Assembly (NCBI GenBank): GCA_963576765.1
Contig: OY755213.1
Location: 32,774,218-32,838,217 of the forward strand
Direction of reading: 5' to 3'
DNA length: 64,000 bases
Source of the DNA: Draba incana
Taxonomy: Eukaryota > Streptophyta > Magnoliopsida > Brassicales > Brassicaceae
The position numbers and the translations under genes were made by a program. Numbering within the stretch: the stretch's first letter is position 1; each line of letters starts with the position of its first letter. Under the pieces are notes generated by a model. The model did no database searches. It was given only the letters and a program-made list of their open reading frames with translations, and was not told the origin of the DNA. Positions 1-11,431 of the stretch are shown one piece after another.

Positions 1-315
1 TTCATCCTGTTGACCCTCAAAACCATAGAATTGTTGAAAGTGGTGTAACCTATGTTGACATCACCTTCCTACACCTACACCACACCGACACACACAAAGT
101 TAGTATATCAAATTAAGTTAAACAAAAGTTAACTTTAAAAGTATAGAAAGTACATGCGAAATCTTCACCACATCATACTCGGTGTTTGTGAAGACCAACC
201 CTCCATATATGAAGTAGCTTGGAGGAGGATAATCTTTTCCTTTTTTGACTTATCCATCTAGTAATCATTTATACAAGTTACACCCACATAAAAAAAAAAA
301 AAAAAAATCCTTCCA
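1..315. other. Intergenic, nothing recognised
   Basis: AT-rich DNA with no convincing open reading frame. An A-run lies at about 291-307, just before the tandem repeat. Confidence 0.5.
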
Positions 316-580
316 GATAACATAAGCTCAAAATCAAGACAAAGGCTTTGTCATTAAAAAAAAAACCTAATCTATAAGTAATGAAAAATCTTTGAAGATA
401 ACATGAAGCTCGAAATCAAGACAAAGGCTTTGCCATAAACAGAAACCCTAATTTATAGGTAATGAAAAATCCTTGAAGTTAACATGAAGCTCAAAATCAA
501 GACAAAGGCTTTGTCAGAAACAAAAACCCTAGCTTATAAGTAATGAAAACCAAGAAGATAAGATGAAGCTCAAAATCAAG
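316..580. repeat. Tandem repeat, ~80-bp unit, 3.3 copies
   Basis: Three units begin at 316, 397 and 478, and a partial fourth begins at 557. Each starts with a GATAACATGAAGCTC-like block, continues through ATCAAGACAAAGGCTTTG and ends near TAAGTAATGAAAA. Unit lengths are 81, 81 and 79 bp with a few substitutions, which suggests a fairly recent local duplication. No coding potential is seen. Confidence 0.85.
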
Positions 581-879
581 TTTTCTTACAAAGATAAACC
601 TTCACCTACGAGAAACGACCTGAACCTCAAGAGTAAAAAGCTACAAAATTAATTAAAAGATGTTTGGTTGCTTCTCTTGGTTCAAAACTCAAATAAATGC
701 TGGAAGACGGGAAAGAGTATATTTTTATTATTTTCCCATATTCTAATAAAAAGAATTGTATGAAAATAATTAAATATGCCTCGAGGCTACATTTTATGAA
801 ACTAATTAACAATAGTGTACAATGCATAGCAAGAAGTGCCTCTAGATGGCGTAGAAATCCGAAAAAGACAGTGAGAATC

Positions 880-2580
880 TTTTTTCTTTTTTTTTTTTTT
901 TTTTTTTTAACTTAGATTTCCATTTATTCATCTCCCATCTCCCATCTCCATAAGAGAGACCAATTGAAAGGTTTACAAGTGATGAACGCTGGAAAACCAT
1001 ACAGTGAAGCAACCATATGAGATTAGGCTTGAAAGGAGTTAATCACGCTTGGAAATAATGAAACCATGTAGAAAGGTAAGTCTCTGATGAAATTGAAGAG
1101 GTAGATCCTTGTGCCAAGAGAGACCGACGAGGATCCCGATCAAGACCCGCCAACTTAGCCCGGATAAGCAGTTGAATATCCTTGCCGATAGCTTGGACGT
1201 GCCTAGAGATAGAATTGTGGAGTCTCGAGTTCCTCTCCCTCCAAATGAAATACATGACAGCTTGAAGAATTAATTTGATGATGTAGTTCTGCTTAACACT
1301 AGTCGTAGGCGAGATAACCCATCGAAAAACCGAATCGAGTGAGTGAGGTGGAGTTACCGGACTGTGAATGAAGAAGAAACGCCATAAGTCAGATGAGAAT
1401 TGACAATTGAAGAACAGATGGTCTGCTGATTCATCCGCGACACCGCAAAGAAGGCAGTCACTTGGAATATTTAATCCCCAACTCCTGAGCCTGTCCCTAG
1501 TAGTTAGCCGGCCACGAGCCACTATCCAAGAAAGGAAAGCGTGCTTGGGAATACGCCTCTTAAACCAAACTGCTTTGAGCCAAGGAACCGGAGGACTCAA
1601 CGAAGGCGGGTGCAAAGAGATCCAGGTTTTCGAAGTAGAGAAATATCCTGGAGGCTGCGACAGAGAATTCTTCCAAAGAAACTCGTCTTCAAGACTCGGA
1701 TTAACCGGCGGAGAAGCTCCATTTAAGCAGTTCCTGAGCAGAGACAAGAGTGGGTGCCTACTTGAAGAAATCATCCATCCATCGCTATCACAACAGTCTA
1801 TGACCAAAGCCAAGTACGGAAAACCACTCACTCGAGGTCCGTTGTCACCAACGATATCGATTAAAGGTCCCAATCCTGTCCAATTGTCATGCCAAAAATA
1901 AGCAGACTTCCCAGATAACACGTTACAGCAGAGAAACGGCCGCGCCAGAGGACGTAGCTTCATAATACGGTTCCAAATCCAACTTCCGGAATGTTGGGAA
2001 ACAATATCCCAGAACAGGCGTCCACGTAAAAGATGCTTAATAGACCAAGCCACCCACAAGGAACCATGAGACGCAAAAAGGAGCCAAATCAGTTTCAAGC
2101 CATAAACCTGATTTGTGTCTTTCAGCCTCTTCAAGCCCAATCCACCTTCACTCCTTGGAGAGCAAACTGACTCCCACGAGACCTTAACCCCTCTAGCAGT
2201 ACCCGAAGAGCTGCTCCAAAGGAAGGCATTACAAATACTCTCAAGACGCTCCAAACACCTCTTTGGCAACGGAAAAATCGAAGACCAAAAGTTGATGATG
2301 CCAAAGAGAACCGACTGGATTAGCTGTAAACGTCCAGCAAAGGAGAGGTGCCTAACAGTCCACAAAGAAATCCAAGCCGTAATTTGATCAATAAGAGGCT
2401 GATAGTCTTGGGTTTTTAGTTTGTGCGGAAGCAGGGGCAGCCCTAGATAACGCACCGGCAGGGAATCCTGAAGAAGACCAAATCTATTCGCAATATCTCT
2501 TGAGAGAATAAGATTACATCCGTCAAGAAAGAGGCAAGATTTCCTGAGATTCAAAGCAAGACCAGAAGCTAACAAGAAGC
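880..2580 (-). mobile_element. 5'-truncated LINE (L1-type non-LTR retrotransposon)
   Basis: The minus strand at 1043-2575 reads open for 510 residues and matches the C-terminal part of plant L1 reverse transcriptase proteins. It has the post-catalytic thumb region (VRYLGLPL, WTVRHLSFAGRLQLI), then SEGGLGLKRL, and a zf-RVT zinc-binding domain (PKHAFLSWIVARGRLTTRDRL, CLLCGVADESADHLFFNC). The catalytic YADD core and all upstream sequence are missing. On the plus strand a T-rich run at 880-908 is the element's poly(A) tail, so the 3' end is intact and the 5' end is truncated near 2580, as expected from incomplete target-primed reverse transcription. No clear target-site duplication was found. The uninterrupted frame suggests a fairly young insertion. 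Confidence 0.9.
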
Positions 2581-2584
2581 TTTC

Positions 2585-2636
2585 TGAAAGTAGTAGTTCC
2601 CATGATGAAAATTATTTGAAAGTAGTAGTTCCCATG
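2585..2636. repeat. 20-bp direct repeat next to the LINE 5' end
   Basis: TGAAAGTAGTAGTTCCCATG occurs at 2585-2604 and again at 2617-2636. It does not match the poly(A)-side flank, so it is not the LINE target-site duplication. The rest of 2640-2930 shows nothing recognisable. Confidence 0.75.
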
Positions 2637-2930
2637 TACATTGGAACTACTAGCGTCACAGAGTAATCTTTCGGATTGTCTGATGAGGTTTTAGTGATCT
2701 GGCTGTGTAATCTTTATGTTATTAATTGTTTAAGGTGGGATAGATATGATTCATAATTCATTGGAACTAGAAGGTGTAATCTTACAAAAGTTACAAAACA
2801 GAGCCACAAGAATCAAATAATTGTCCTACAAAAACATAAGCACAAGAGTGAAATAATTGTCTTACAAAACATAAGCACAAGAGCAAAAGAAACAAAACAA
2901 ACAAAGTTGGGCTCATGATCATCATCACAT

Positions 2931-3344
2931 TCACTTGTGAGGTTCCATAACCATATCATTATCAGCCTTTCCACCAGCAGCTTGGATCTTGGCAATGATT
3001 TTTTGAGCTTGTTTCTTAGTGACACCTTGTTTAATGACGGAAGGGAGATTGTCCATAGCACCAGCAATGGGCACAGACCCTTCTTTCAATTTGAGGGATG
3101 CTATTGCATGAAGCAAGGCCGCTCCTCTATCTTCGTCTAGCTCGATCAACCTCACAGCAAAATATTCCTCCCCGTCTCTTCTTTGGGTTGAAATCTTGGG
3201 AGGTTTTGGAAGTCCAAGCATTTCAGAGAATACAGGACCATATCTTATTTTGTCATCTTCACTTAGGCTACTTATACGCCCAATTACATCAATGGCTCTG
3301 TCTGAATGCCTCGGACATCCGTTTTCATCGTTCACATAATCCAA
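2931..3344 (-). pseudogene. Ribosomal protein L7/L12 C-terminal-domain-like gene fragment, copy A
   Basis: The minus-strand frame has the shape of plant organellar L12-like proteins: an N-terminal helix region (RISSLSEDDKIRYGPVFSEM) followed by an L7/L12 C-terminal-like domain. In that domain FAVRLIELDEDRG is the first strand and helix, and NLPSVIKQGVTKKQAQKII followed by AAGGKA matches the conserved LPxxxKxGVxKxxAxxxxxxxxxxGxxV tail. L12 proteins form the ribosomal stalk that recruits translation factors. No ATG starts this frame: position 3344 is a TTG and an in-frame TAA lies just upstream. It is therefore either a 3' exon whose upstream exons I cannot see, or a relic. A diverged second copy lies 1.4 kb away on the same strand. 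The family call is by motif only. Confidence 0.5.
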
Positions 3345-3760
3345 ATAAAAAAGACCGTTCCAACTTCGTGTTTAATCATGTCTAGAGAACATTGTTATTG
3401 CATGTGGGTCCGGTTAGGGTGGGTGAGGGCAAGTAGAAAGACAAGAAAAACCCAATAGTTGTTGAACTGGTTTATCACTTGCTGATGAGAACCCAAGTAA
3501 AACGTCGTCGACTAAATCAAGAAAATTAGTCGGTTCCTCATTTTCCTTTCATGTATGCTAGATATCCTTGTTTATAGAATTAACCAGAGAAGTTTATGCA
3601 GATGAATGTGGACCTATTATTTCTCAATAAAAAACAGAAAGCACAAGATATTACATCTCAGAAACTCCTTTTCAATGCTTGAGGTCTTACAATGTTTAAT
3701 TATCACTCATTTGATGATTGCTTGCATTACAAGCTACCGTGACTAACACAAAGTACTTAA
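3345..3760. other. Intergenic, nothing recognised
   Basis: No repeat family or coding exon is evident. Confidence 0.4.
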
Positions 3761-3764
3761 TTAG

Positions 3765-3975
3765 GAAGCTTGCAAGGTCCGAGCTTGGATCGAGCAGGTT
3801 ATTCTTGAAGTTTTACTTAAGAATGGAAACAGAACTATATGCGGTGGCACAAAAAGCCTTCAAGCTCGACGCTCTGCACAAACTCTATGATGTAAAAGGC
3901 ACATATGGGAAGACAACTCTGCTTCATTTCGTCTTACAAGAGATATTTAGGCCTGAAGGAATAAGTTTCAGATAA
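3765..3975 (+). pseudogene. Formin FH2-domain fragment
   Basis: One forward frame reads RLFLKFYLRM, AFKLDALHKLYDVKGTYGKT and TLLHFVLQEIFRPEG. It matches the FH2-domain segment AFKLDTLLKLxDVKGxDGKTTLLHFVVQEI, which is nearly invariant in plant formins (actin nucleators). Only about 70 residues of a ~400-residue domain are present. The Gly-Asn-Arg-Met-Asn stretch that normally precedes this block is degraded, and no flanking exons are seen. It is a dispersed gene fragment, not a functional gene. Confidence 0.7.
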
Positions 3976-4356
3976 CATAATGGGACGTATCATGAATGAA
4001 CCAGAGATCAAACAAGAACAAAATCCTCTGTTTCTCACAGCTACTATTCTGTTTCCAAGGAGCTCTATCAATGAGGTGGGTGATAAATCATATATGGTTA
4101 TCTATTTGTTCGTATTTGCTTTCAGTTATTCGTTTCCAATTAGTTAATGTGAAGAGATTTATAGACAAAGCCTACCATGGACAAGACCACCATCATATAT
4201 AAGAGAAACACAAGACCACCAACATAGATAACCAGTAACGTTCTTCTAGCATGTGACAGAAGACGCCATTGAGCAAATGTCAATTGTCTTACAAAACATA
4301 ACTTATAACTACAAGAGCAAAAGAAACCAGAAACAATAAAGTTTGGTCATGATCAA

Positions 4357-4980
4357 TCACTCTAGAGGTTCCATAACAGCTTTTCCACCAGCAGATTCAA
4401 TCTTGGCAATGATTTCTTTAGCTTCTTTCTTAGTAAGACCGTCTCTAACCACGGATGGGAGGTTGCGCATAAGAGCTCTCCATGATTTCATCTCAAAGTA
4501 GTCCATTGATTTCGGTTCTTCATCCCATTTGATCCATGCTATTTCTCTAAGCACTCTCCCATATCCCTCAAACTTTCCAAGCTTCACAGCAAACTTTCCT
4601 CCAAATTCCGTTGTCTGTTGTGGGGGGGGGGGGGGGGGGGGGGGTAGGAAGACCAAGCAGTTCACTGAATATAACCATACTTTCTTTTTTCATTCTCACG
4701 TACTCTCAATTGCATCAAAGACTTTCCTGGGCCTACCAAACGAATCTACTTTAGGTCTAGGAAAAGAGCGAGATGGAACCAAGAAATGCGGCCCTTGCAC
4801 AAACTTCCTGATCATGACTTGTACACGAATAGAGATATTTACTCCTGTCAGTGACAAGAAAACCACATAAGCAAAATCCAAGCACAAAGACGAACCCAAT
4901 AATAAAAAGAAAAAAAAAACATCACACCCCTCAAAATCAATCAATTGATAAATGACAAAGCTAAAACCACCTAAGAAGAT
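4357..4980 (-). pseudogene. Ribosomal L7/L12-like relic, copy B
   Basis: The minus-strand frame ends with NLPSVVRDGLTKKEAKEII, SAGGKAVMEPLE, paralogous to copy A at 2931-3344. The upstream half also aligns (KRKYGY, then FSELLGLP against FSEMLGLP of copy A), but only by changing frame. A 23-base poly-G run at 4622-4644 (poly-C on the coding strand) replaces part of the PKPPKIS region. The frameshift and the homopolymer indicate a pseudogene from a tandem duplication. Confidence 0.6.
4622..4644. repeat. Uninterrupted 23-base poly-G tract
   Basis: Position 4622 through 4644 is an unbroken run of G on the plus strand, inside the relic L12-like gene. Confidence 0.9.
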
Positions 4981-5185
4981 GAGGAGGTAAGAAAGAGTAG
5001 AGCCATAATTCGGTTAATCTACCCATGAATGAATCACAAAGCTAAAGAAGATGAGGAGATAAGAAAGAGTAGAGCCATAATTCGATCAATCTAAATCAAT
5101 AGGGTCATCCGTGAATGAATCACAAAGCTAAAACCACCTAAGAAGATGAGAAGCTAAGAAAGAGTAGAGTCATAATGAGAAGACT
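4954..5185. repeat. Tandem repeat, ~90-105-bp unit, ~2.4 copies
   Basis: The blocks ACAAAGCTAAAACCACCTAA, AGAAGATGAGGAG and AAGAAAGAGTAGAGCCATAA recur three times with variable spacing and a shared GTGAATGAATCACAAAGC-like connector. It is non-coding. Confidence 0.8.
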
Positions 5186-5214
5186 AGAACACCGTCGAAA
5201 TGAGAAGAAACAGA

Positions 5215-5780
5215 AACCGAAAAACCAAACCGAACCCGACCCGGAATTACCCGAACCGAACCGAATCTGATTTAAAAAAAAATCTGAATGTGTTCTAAAT
5301 ATCTAAAGTTGAAAAACCGAAACCGAACCCAAACCGAACCGAAAATCAAATGGGTACCCGAGGTACCCGAAATATAAAATTAACCCTACATATATTTAGA
5401 TATAAGATCGGATATGTTTATATAGTTAAGGCAAATTCTATAGTTTTTTTTTTTAGTTTTTTTGGTCAACTCGGAAATTATAGGTATATTTAGCTAAAAA
5501 TAATCAATTTAATTAGTTATATTATCGAAATTTTCAATTTTCAATTTATTTTTATTATTTTCGGATAACTCGTGTTAAAAATAATTAAATCGAACCAAAT
5601 TTGGGAAAAAATTTACGTAATTATGAGTATCTCGGGTAACCGAAACCGAATCTGAAACCGACAATAACCGAACCGAAACCGAACCGAAATTTTAAAATAT
5701 CTAAATGGATATTATATTTTTAAAACCGAAAACTCGATAACCGGATAACCGAACCGAAATGGGTACTGAACGCCCATGCT
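5215..5780. repeat. CCGAAC/CCGAAA-rich low-complexity region
   Basis: Two clusters of ACCGAACCGAAAC-type hexamers, at about 5215-5350 and 5635-5765, flank an AT-rich core. This is a common low-complexity sequence in Arabidopsis-type genomes, often associated with degraded DNA transposons. No terminal repeats could be fixed. Confidence 0.65.
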
Positions 5781-6380
5781 TTCATTTACAAACAAGCCGC
5801 CTCTGGGCAAGCTAAATGGGCCCCAACTTTTTAAAAACCCATACTATCATAATTATGTTAGTTTTGTGGGTTAGGTGAGTAAAGATTTGTTAATCAGTCA
5901 AAATAGTAAAATACTCACATATTATGTTCGGATGGAACCATAATGAGGTATTAGAGAAAACCGTATTTTAGTTAATTATATTTATAGCTAAACTTTTGGA
6001 CTATGCTCTCAACTTTTCTTATTCTTCAATTTCTCTATGTAGGTAAATTTTGTATCGGAATCTTAATTTTGTCTATTTAGATTTCAAACTATGTTGAATG
6101 GTAATGAGAAGCACAATCGGTGCCTTTCCTTTATGCATTGTACTATTCAGAATATAAAGAGTACATAGGATCAGTTTACATAAATGAGAATTATACACAT
6201 TCCTTTAGTAACAACAATATCATTGTGTTTCCTATTCTATCACTCATTGTGTTTCCTTTTCTATCACAAAGCTTGTCAAATCATGTTGAGATCTTCTATG
6301 AGAAGCATTTGTTTCTTTAAAGCCGCTCTTATGTTGCTTTTTACTCCAACAAGAGAGGACCGAGCTTCGTAGATTCAACT
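5781..6380. other. Intergenic, upstream of the DegP relic
   Basis: AT-rich. Short open frames here do not match a recognised family. Confidence 0.35.
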
Positions 6381-7277
6381 ATGGTTTCCGTTGTCAAATT
6401 TTTTACAATTAGACGGACAACAGATTTAAATACTTTGACTCCTTGGAATCATTCTCAACTGGAAGAAGGCAATGGCTCTGGCTTTGTCATATCTCAAAGG
6501 CAAATCATAACCAATGCTCATGTTGTTACCAATGCCACTTGTGTGCAAATCAAGTACTAGGCAAAGGTTCTAGCATTTTGTCACAATTGTGATCTTGCTG
6601 TATTAACAGTTGGCAGTGATGAATTTTGGATGAACATGAAGCCATTGTATATCCGTAGAACTATGCCTAAGCTTCGAGACCGTGAAAGTCGTCGGATATC
6701 CTGAAGGTACTTCAAAATTTTATTATGTTTAACTGTTTTACTAATATGATAATCATAAATTGGAATTAAATATAAAGCCAAATTGGAATTAAACATAAAG
6801 CTAAACATCATTATCCTGTATATATCTCATAATATGATAATCTCTGTTAGCTCAGTTTCATCCAATTTTTCAGGTGGCGATTCCATCTCAATAATAGGTG
6901 GAATCGTTTCTCGTTTCAACGGCAATCTCCTTGCAATCCAAGTCGTCGATTGATGGCGAAAATAGCGGTGATCCGGTTTTTATCAGAAATGCAGTTACGG
7001 GAATTGCATTTGAAGTCTTAGACAATACACAAAACATCGGGTGAGTTTTCAGATTCAAGTAATAACCAGGTTTTTAGATTTTAATAAATTTTTGTAGTGA
7101 CTTTTTTTGTTTTGTTTGTAGATATATTATTCCTTCTCCTCTTTTACTACTTTTCTTAAGTAGTATTAAGAGGAACCAAGGAATAGGATGCTTTTGTTCC
7201 ATTAGTGTCTATACACAAGGTATGGAGAACATCATGATGAGAAATTTCTTTAAGATGAATCAAGAAATGACGGGCGT
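6381..7277 (+). pseudogene. DegP/HtrA-type serine protease gene, broken and split by a retrotransposon
   Basis: Deg proteases are ATP-independent trypsin-fold serine proteases, often with C-terminal PDZ domains, in plant organelles and nucleus. From the ATG at 6381 the frame gives GSGFVI, then ITNAHVV with the catalytic His, and after an in-frame TAG, CDLAVLTVGSDEFW with the catalytic Asp. A frameshift follows, then VKVVGYPEG, a splice donor at about 6708 and an acceptor near 6874 leading to GGDSISIIGGIVSRF. The catalytic-Ser motif, normally GNSGGP, reads ENSGDP after another frame change. A third exon starting near 7121 gives YIIP and continues through MENIMMRNFF to TGV at about 7277, where the LTR element begins. 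A likely continuation (LRDGIVSIRTVGIDN) resumes at about 13973, beyond the transposons. Stops, frameshifts and motif decay show it is dead. Confidence 0.75.
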
Positions 7278-8223
7278 TGATATCATAGTTTTTACCCGTT
7301 TTTATACCATGATATATGTTCGTTTTATCGAGTCTTTTGGTATTTTCTAGTCTTTGGTGTTTTATATTAGGTACAAGAACGTTTGGACTCAATTGGTGTT
7401 TACTGGAGCAATTTGGAGCTTAACGGAATGAGCAGTCAAAGTGGCGAACTCGGAATGAAGATTCAGAGACTGTGTCGAGCGACACAGATGTTAGTATCGC
7501 TCGACACCAATGATTTGCAAGCGTCGAGAGACAGACTTAATGGTGTCGCTCGACACGATGTCCGCAGAAGCGCAAAGCCCAAGTTTTGAGAGTTTCCTTT
7601 CTGCACCAAAAAGCCCAGATGTTTGCAATTGGGCCCAAGACGTGTTTGTACTCTATAAATACTTATTTTCAGCCATTGTTTAGGCTATGCTTTATTTTAG
7701 TTAGAGATTTTTATACTAGGGATTTATCTTTCATGTCTATGTCTGAGTAATTCCCTAGTTAGGTTTTAGGAATTTTTCAATGGTTTAATGAAGAGCTGTA
7801 GAGTTTGATTACTTATGGGATTTTGCATTCATATATATTATTCTTCAACTTGATTGCTTTGAATTCTGATTTAGGCCTGAATTAGATATCCTAGGTTATT
7901 TAATAGATGAGACATCATTATTGAATTGCCTGAATTTGAATCATAGGTGAGCAGAGATTCAATTCGCAACGACAGTTGGCTTTAGATCTCTATGAACAAT
8001 CGAACCTGATCATTAAAGCTTGTTTAGATCAATCTGATTTCGCAACGACAGTTAGTTGTCTAGGGTTTAAACATAGATAATATTCGCAACGACAGTAGGT
8101 TTGTTTTACATTAGTGTTTCGAGTTCTAGATTTGCACTTCATCAATCCCAATAGTAGTTTTATTCTGCAACTTGGATTTATTCCTGCGAATTTTGAGATC
8201 GATTAAGAGATTTGATACAGTCA
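7278..8223 (+). repeat. 5' LTR of the Athila-like element
   Basis: It begins TGATATCATAG and ends at ...CAGTCA before the primer-binding site. It matches the 3' LTR base for base over long stretches up to TTCCTGCGAATT near 8190. It then lacks about 190 bp that the 3' LTR has, and its last 35 bp are diverged. Four copies of the TGTCG-core motif lie at 7473-7555. CTCTATAAATA near 7651 is a plausible TATA box for the genomic RNA. Confidence 0.85.
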
Positions 8224-8228
8224 AATTT

Positions 8229-8246
8229 TGGCACCATTGCCGGGGA
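8229..8246 (+). promoter_or_regulatory. Primer-binding site (tRNA-Asp type)
   Basis: TGGCACCATTGCCGGGGA differs at two positions from the TGGCGCCGTTGCCGGGGA expected from the 3' end of plant tRNA-Asp. It lies 5 nt downstream of the 5' LTR. Confidence 0.85.
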
Positions 8247-8652
8247 ATCAACGCCATTAGATTTTCATTATTAGGATTTTGTCTAAGTGCTTTTTCTTTT
8301 TGTTTTTATTTTACTAACTAGTTTCTTTCGTCTCTTTCTGTTTTGCGTTTCAGGTGTATGCCTAATACTAGAAGCAGCAAAGACAACGAGCTAGTTGAAC
8401 ATGGTCTTCAGGAGCTTGCACGTTTAGAGCGTGAGAACAGAAGAGTAGCAAGGATGGCTGCTCAAGGACATATCGTACTGAGACCAGGAGAAGATGGAAT
8501 CATGTGTGATTCGGCATGATTGAAGTACAACGAAGAGGGACAAAGGATCAACGATGATGGTATTGTTATCGTCGAAGAAATCATCGAGCAGAGGACGACG
8601 AGCAACAGAGACGCGACGAAGAAATCAGACTCGCTCGTGAAGAACATAATCG

Positions 8653-8781
8653 TGTCGAGCGACAGGAAGAAGAGATCGCTCGACGCGTGGAATTGCATCG
8701 TGTCGAGCGACAGAGAGAGTTTGTCGCTCGACAAGCTGAAAACCAACATGTCGATCGACCCGCAGAAGATGTCGCTCGACA
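8653..8781. repeat. Inverted 12-mer array, cluster in gag 5' region (6 copies)
   Basis: Copies of TGTCGAGCGACA, its reverse complement TGTCGCTCGACA or the palindromic TGTCGATCGAC form begin at 8653, 8674, 8701, 8722, 8749 and 8770. Spacing alternates 21 and 27 bp, so each 48-bp unit can fold as one hairpin. In the Gag frame the motifs read RVERQ and VARQ. Confidence 0.9.
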
Positions 8782-10061
8782 GGGTGGACAGATTCAGTCA
8801 GCTGGGCTGAGAAACGTCGTGAACGTTGCAGCAGGATGCACGCTAGCAGACTTCAATCGTCCAGAGCAGTTCTACGCTAATAGATCTGCAATTCGTCCAC
8901 CACCGTTTCAGAGAAACAATTTTGAGCTGAAGCCTGCTTACTTCAGTTTAGTAGCTCATGACCCTTTCTGCGGTCTTCCTCATGATAATCCTATGGATCA
9001 CATTGAGAGGTTTGAAGATTTGGCATCAAGCATCAAGGCTAATGGAGTCTCTGAAAATTATCTATTCTGCAAGCTTTTCCCATACTCTCTACATGGGGAA
9101 GCAAAGCATTGGTTGAGAATGTTACCTCCAGGCTCGCTAACTAATTGGGAGGATACGAAGAATGCTTTCTTAAGCACTTTCTTCGATGATGCGAAATCTG
9201 AAGATCTCAGAGCGAAGATTGCTACATTCAGACAAGGTAATTTCGAGGCATTCAAGGCTGCGTGGCATAGATTCAAAGGATATCAGAGAGACTGCCCTCA
9301 CCACGGCTTCACGGATGTTCAGCTGTTGAACATTTTCTACAGAGGGATTGCAACTCGATATGCTATCACTCTAGATGTTACGAGTAACGGTAATTTCAAC
9401 ACAAATTCTCAAGAAACAGCCCTGAGACTCATTGAGAACCTCGCTAATAGCAAAAATACCAAGACTGTTGATTTTGAGAGGAGCCAGGGGAAGAATGTTA
9501 GTGGTAATCAGTTTGCAGAAGTCACAAGGAAGCTGGATTCGATGCATGATCTCCTTGCAGGAAAGAAGACGGTTCAGTTTGCTAAGGAAGTTGAAACTTT
9601 CGAGCCAGAAGATGTGAACTATGTGAATGGGTCTGGATATCAGAGATTTGGAAATCAGCAGGGCTACAGTTCGTCTTACCAGAGGCCGTTTCAGAACAAC
9701 AGCTACACAAGAGACTATGGTTCATCCTCTTATTTGAAACCTCCACCTCTATCTGCAGAGAGCAAAATGGAATCCATGATTGAGCGAATGCTAGAAGGAC
9801 AGCAGAAGATGACAGTGGATTTTAATGGGAAGTTAGATTCTGTCTACAAGGATTTGAACGGAAAGATAGAGTCTTTGAACATTCATGTGAAGAAGCTGGA
9901 TACGCAAGTGGCTCAGACAAGCGAAACGGTGAAGAGGCATCACTCCAATATGATCAGATTGAAGACTGGACCAAAGAGGAATTCTGAAACAGAACGTGCA
10001 TCAGTTGAAAAGGATGATTATTTCGATGAATTTGATGTAATTTTCAGAACTGCAGGTTCAG

Positions 10062-10190
10062 TGTCGAGCAACGGAGAAGACGTGTCGCTCGACACGAAGG
10101 AGCTAAGCATGTCGATCGACGTGGTTACAATGTCGATCGACGGGATAAAATTACAAGTGTCGAGCGACACGCTGCCAGCGTCGCTCGATA
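10062..10190. repeat. Inverted 12-mer array, cluster between Gag and protease (6 copies)
   Basis: Copies begin at 10062, 10083, 10110, 10131, 10158 and 10179, the same 21/27-bp alternation as the 8.7-kb cluster. Here the motif is read in a different codon phase (SSNGEDVSLD, MSIDVVTMSID) although the open frame is the same. Confidence 0.9.
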
Positions 10191-11431
10191 CAGTACTCAG
10201 ACCAAACCAGATTCCGCGAAAGGTTCCGTTTGCACCGTCGAACGCGTCTACAAGCCTCCACTTCCGTATCCAAGAGCATCTGTGAGTTCTTGTGCATCAG
10301 CTAGTAGTCGGAACAGTGATAAAGAGCCGGGAATAGTCAAGAAGCCAGTCCTGAGAGAGTTAACCAAGATTGAGAATCCTTGGCAATTCATAGTTCCTTG
10401 TTCGATTGATGGAAAGGAATTGGAGGGCACTCTTCTAGACACTGGAGCAAATGTAAATGTCATCTCACATGATGTTGTGAAGCAGCTAGGGATCTCAAGC
10501 ATACAACCTTCAAATGCTTTTGTTGGTCTGGTTAATTCTTCTTCGGTAGCTGCTGTAGGTTTCATTCCTGACCTGAAGATTTGAATAGGAGACTGTCTCA
10601 TGCCCGCTGATTTCTATATCATCGAGACCACAAAGCCGATGGTCCTTGGAGCCTCTTTCCTCACTTCTATTGGTGCGATCTTGGATTATCCGAATACTAG
10701 AATATCCTTCACCAAGATCAACAAAGAGGTGTTCTACCCAGTGATTCTGATGGATAACTTCTCTTGCTGGACAGTCGTAAAAGGAAAAAAGCTAACCCAT
10801 GCAAGTCTCCCAACCCACAAGCCTCCCACTGAACAAAAGTACGCACCTCATGTTCTTAATTCCACACCTTTTCATCAGAATTTCAAAGTTGAAAAAGCTA
10901 TACCGCGCTTATGCAAGCAACGAGTTTCTCGTAGAATGCTTGGTTTTTGTTCTGATGAATTTGTAGGAATACCTAAGGAGTGCAAAGAAGAGGAGACAGG
11001 AGAAAGGAGAAGGAAGCGAGCTTCAAAAGCTTTCTCTAAGTTTCGAATCATCATCCCTTCCGAGTTGAAGGAAAAAGGAGAGGAGATCCTTCTGCAAATG
11101 ATGTAGAATACTATAAAACTTTTCCCTGGAATAGTTTAAGTCTGGGGGAGTTCGAAAGAGGAGTCCTAAGAAGAGAAACGCTGCAATTGTCCTACAAAAG
11201 AAGGGACATACCAATCTTCTTGCAGATCCACCTGACGCCTGAAGTCCTAACAACGTCAAGCTATAGACTTAAAACAAGCGCTTCGTGGGAGGCAACCCAC
11301 TTGTGAGTCTTCTAACCATTTTTTTATTTTATTTTTCTTTCTTTTCCATTTTATGTTTGGTTTTCATTTTTGTTTTGGTATTCAGGAAGATAAACGTTCG
11401 AATGCAAAGAAGAATACATGACAGACCACTT

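Larger units (their letters stand above)
8358..11106 (+). pseudogene. Athila-type Gag and aspartic protease region
   Basis: An ATG at 8358 opens a frame that stops at 8517-8519. The main Gag frame is a different one and is open to 10285. In it a charged Q/E/R-rich segment (RVERQ, VARQ repeats) precedes the retrotransposon Gag core: FNRPEQFYANRSAIRPPPF, HDPFCGLPHDNPMDHIERFE, GEAKHWLRMLPPGSL, NWEDTKNAFLSTFF. A shift to another frame (about 10282-10584) gives the aspartic protease with the LLDTGANVNVIS catalytic motif. After a TGA at 10582-10584, the same domain continues (MVLGASFLTSIGAILDYP). Frame changes and the stop show the copy is defective. No pol domains follow. Confidence 0.85.

Noticed and set aside
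1407..1901. Open frame of 164 aa on the plus strand
   Set aside because: It is the antisense shadow of the LINE reverse-transcriptase frame on the minus strand.
2585..2636. Target-site duplication of the LINE
   Set aside because: Both copies lie on the same (5') side of the element and are not present at the poly(A) side.
7473..7555. CRISPR-like repeat array
   Set aside because: The copies are inverted pairs with short conserved spacing inside a plant LTR element, not identical direct repeats with unique spacers.
8520..8810. Separate 96-aa protein rich in SSD/SLD repeats
   Set aside because: It overlaps the true Gag frame. The repeats are the 12-mer array read in the wrong frame.
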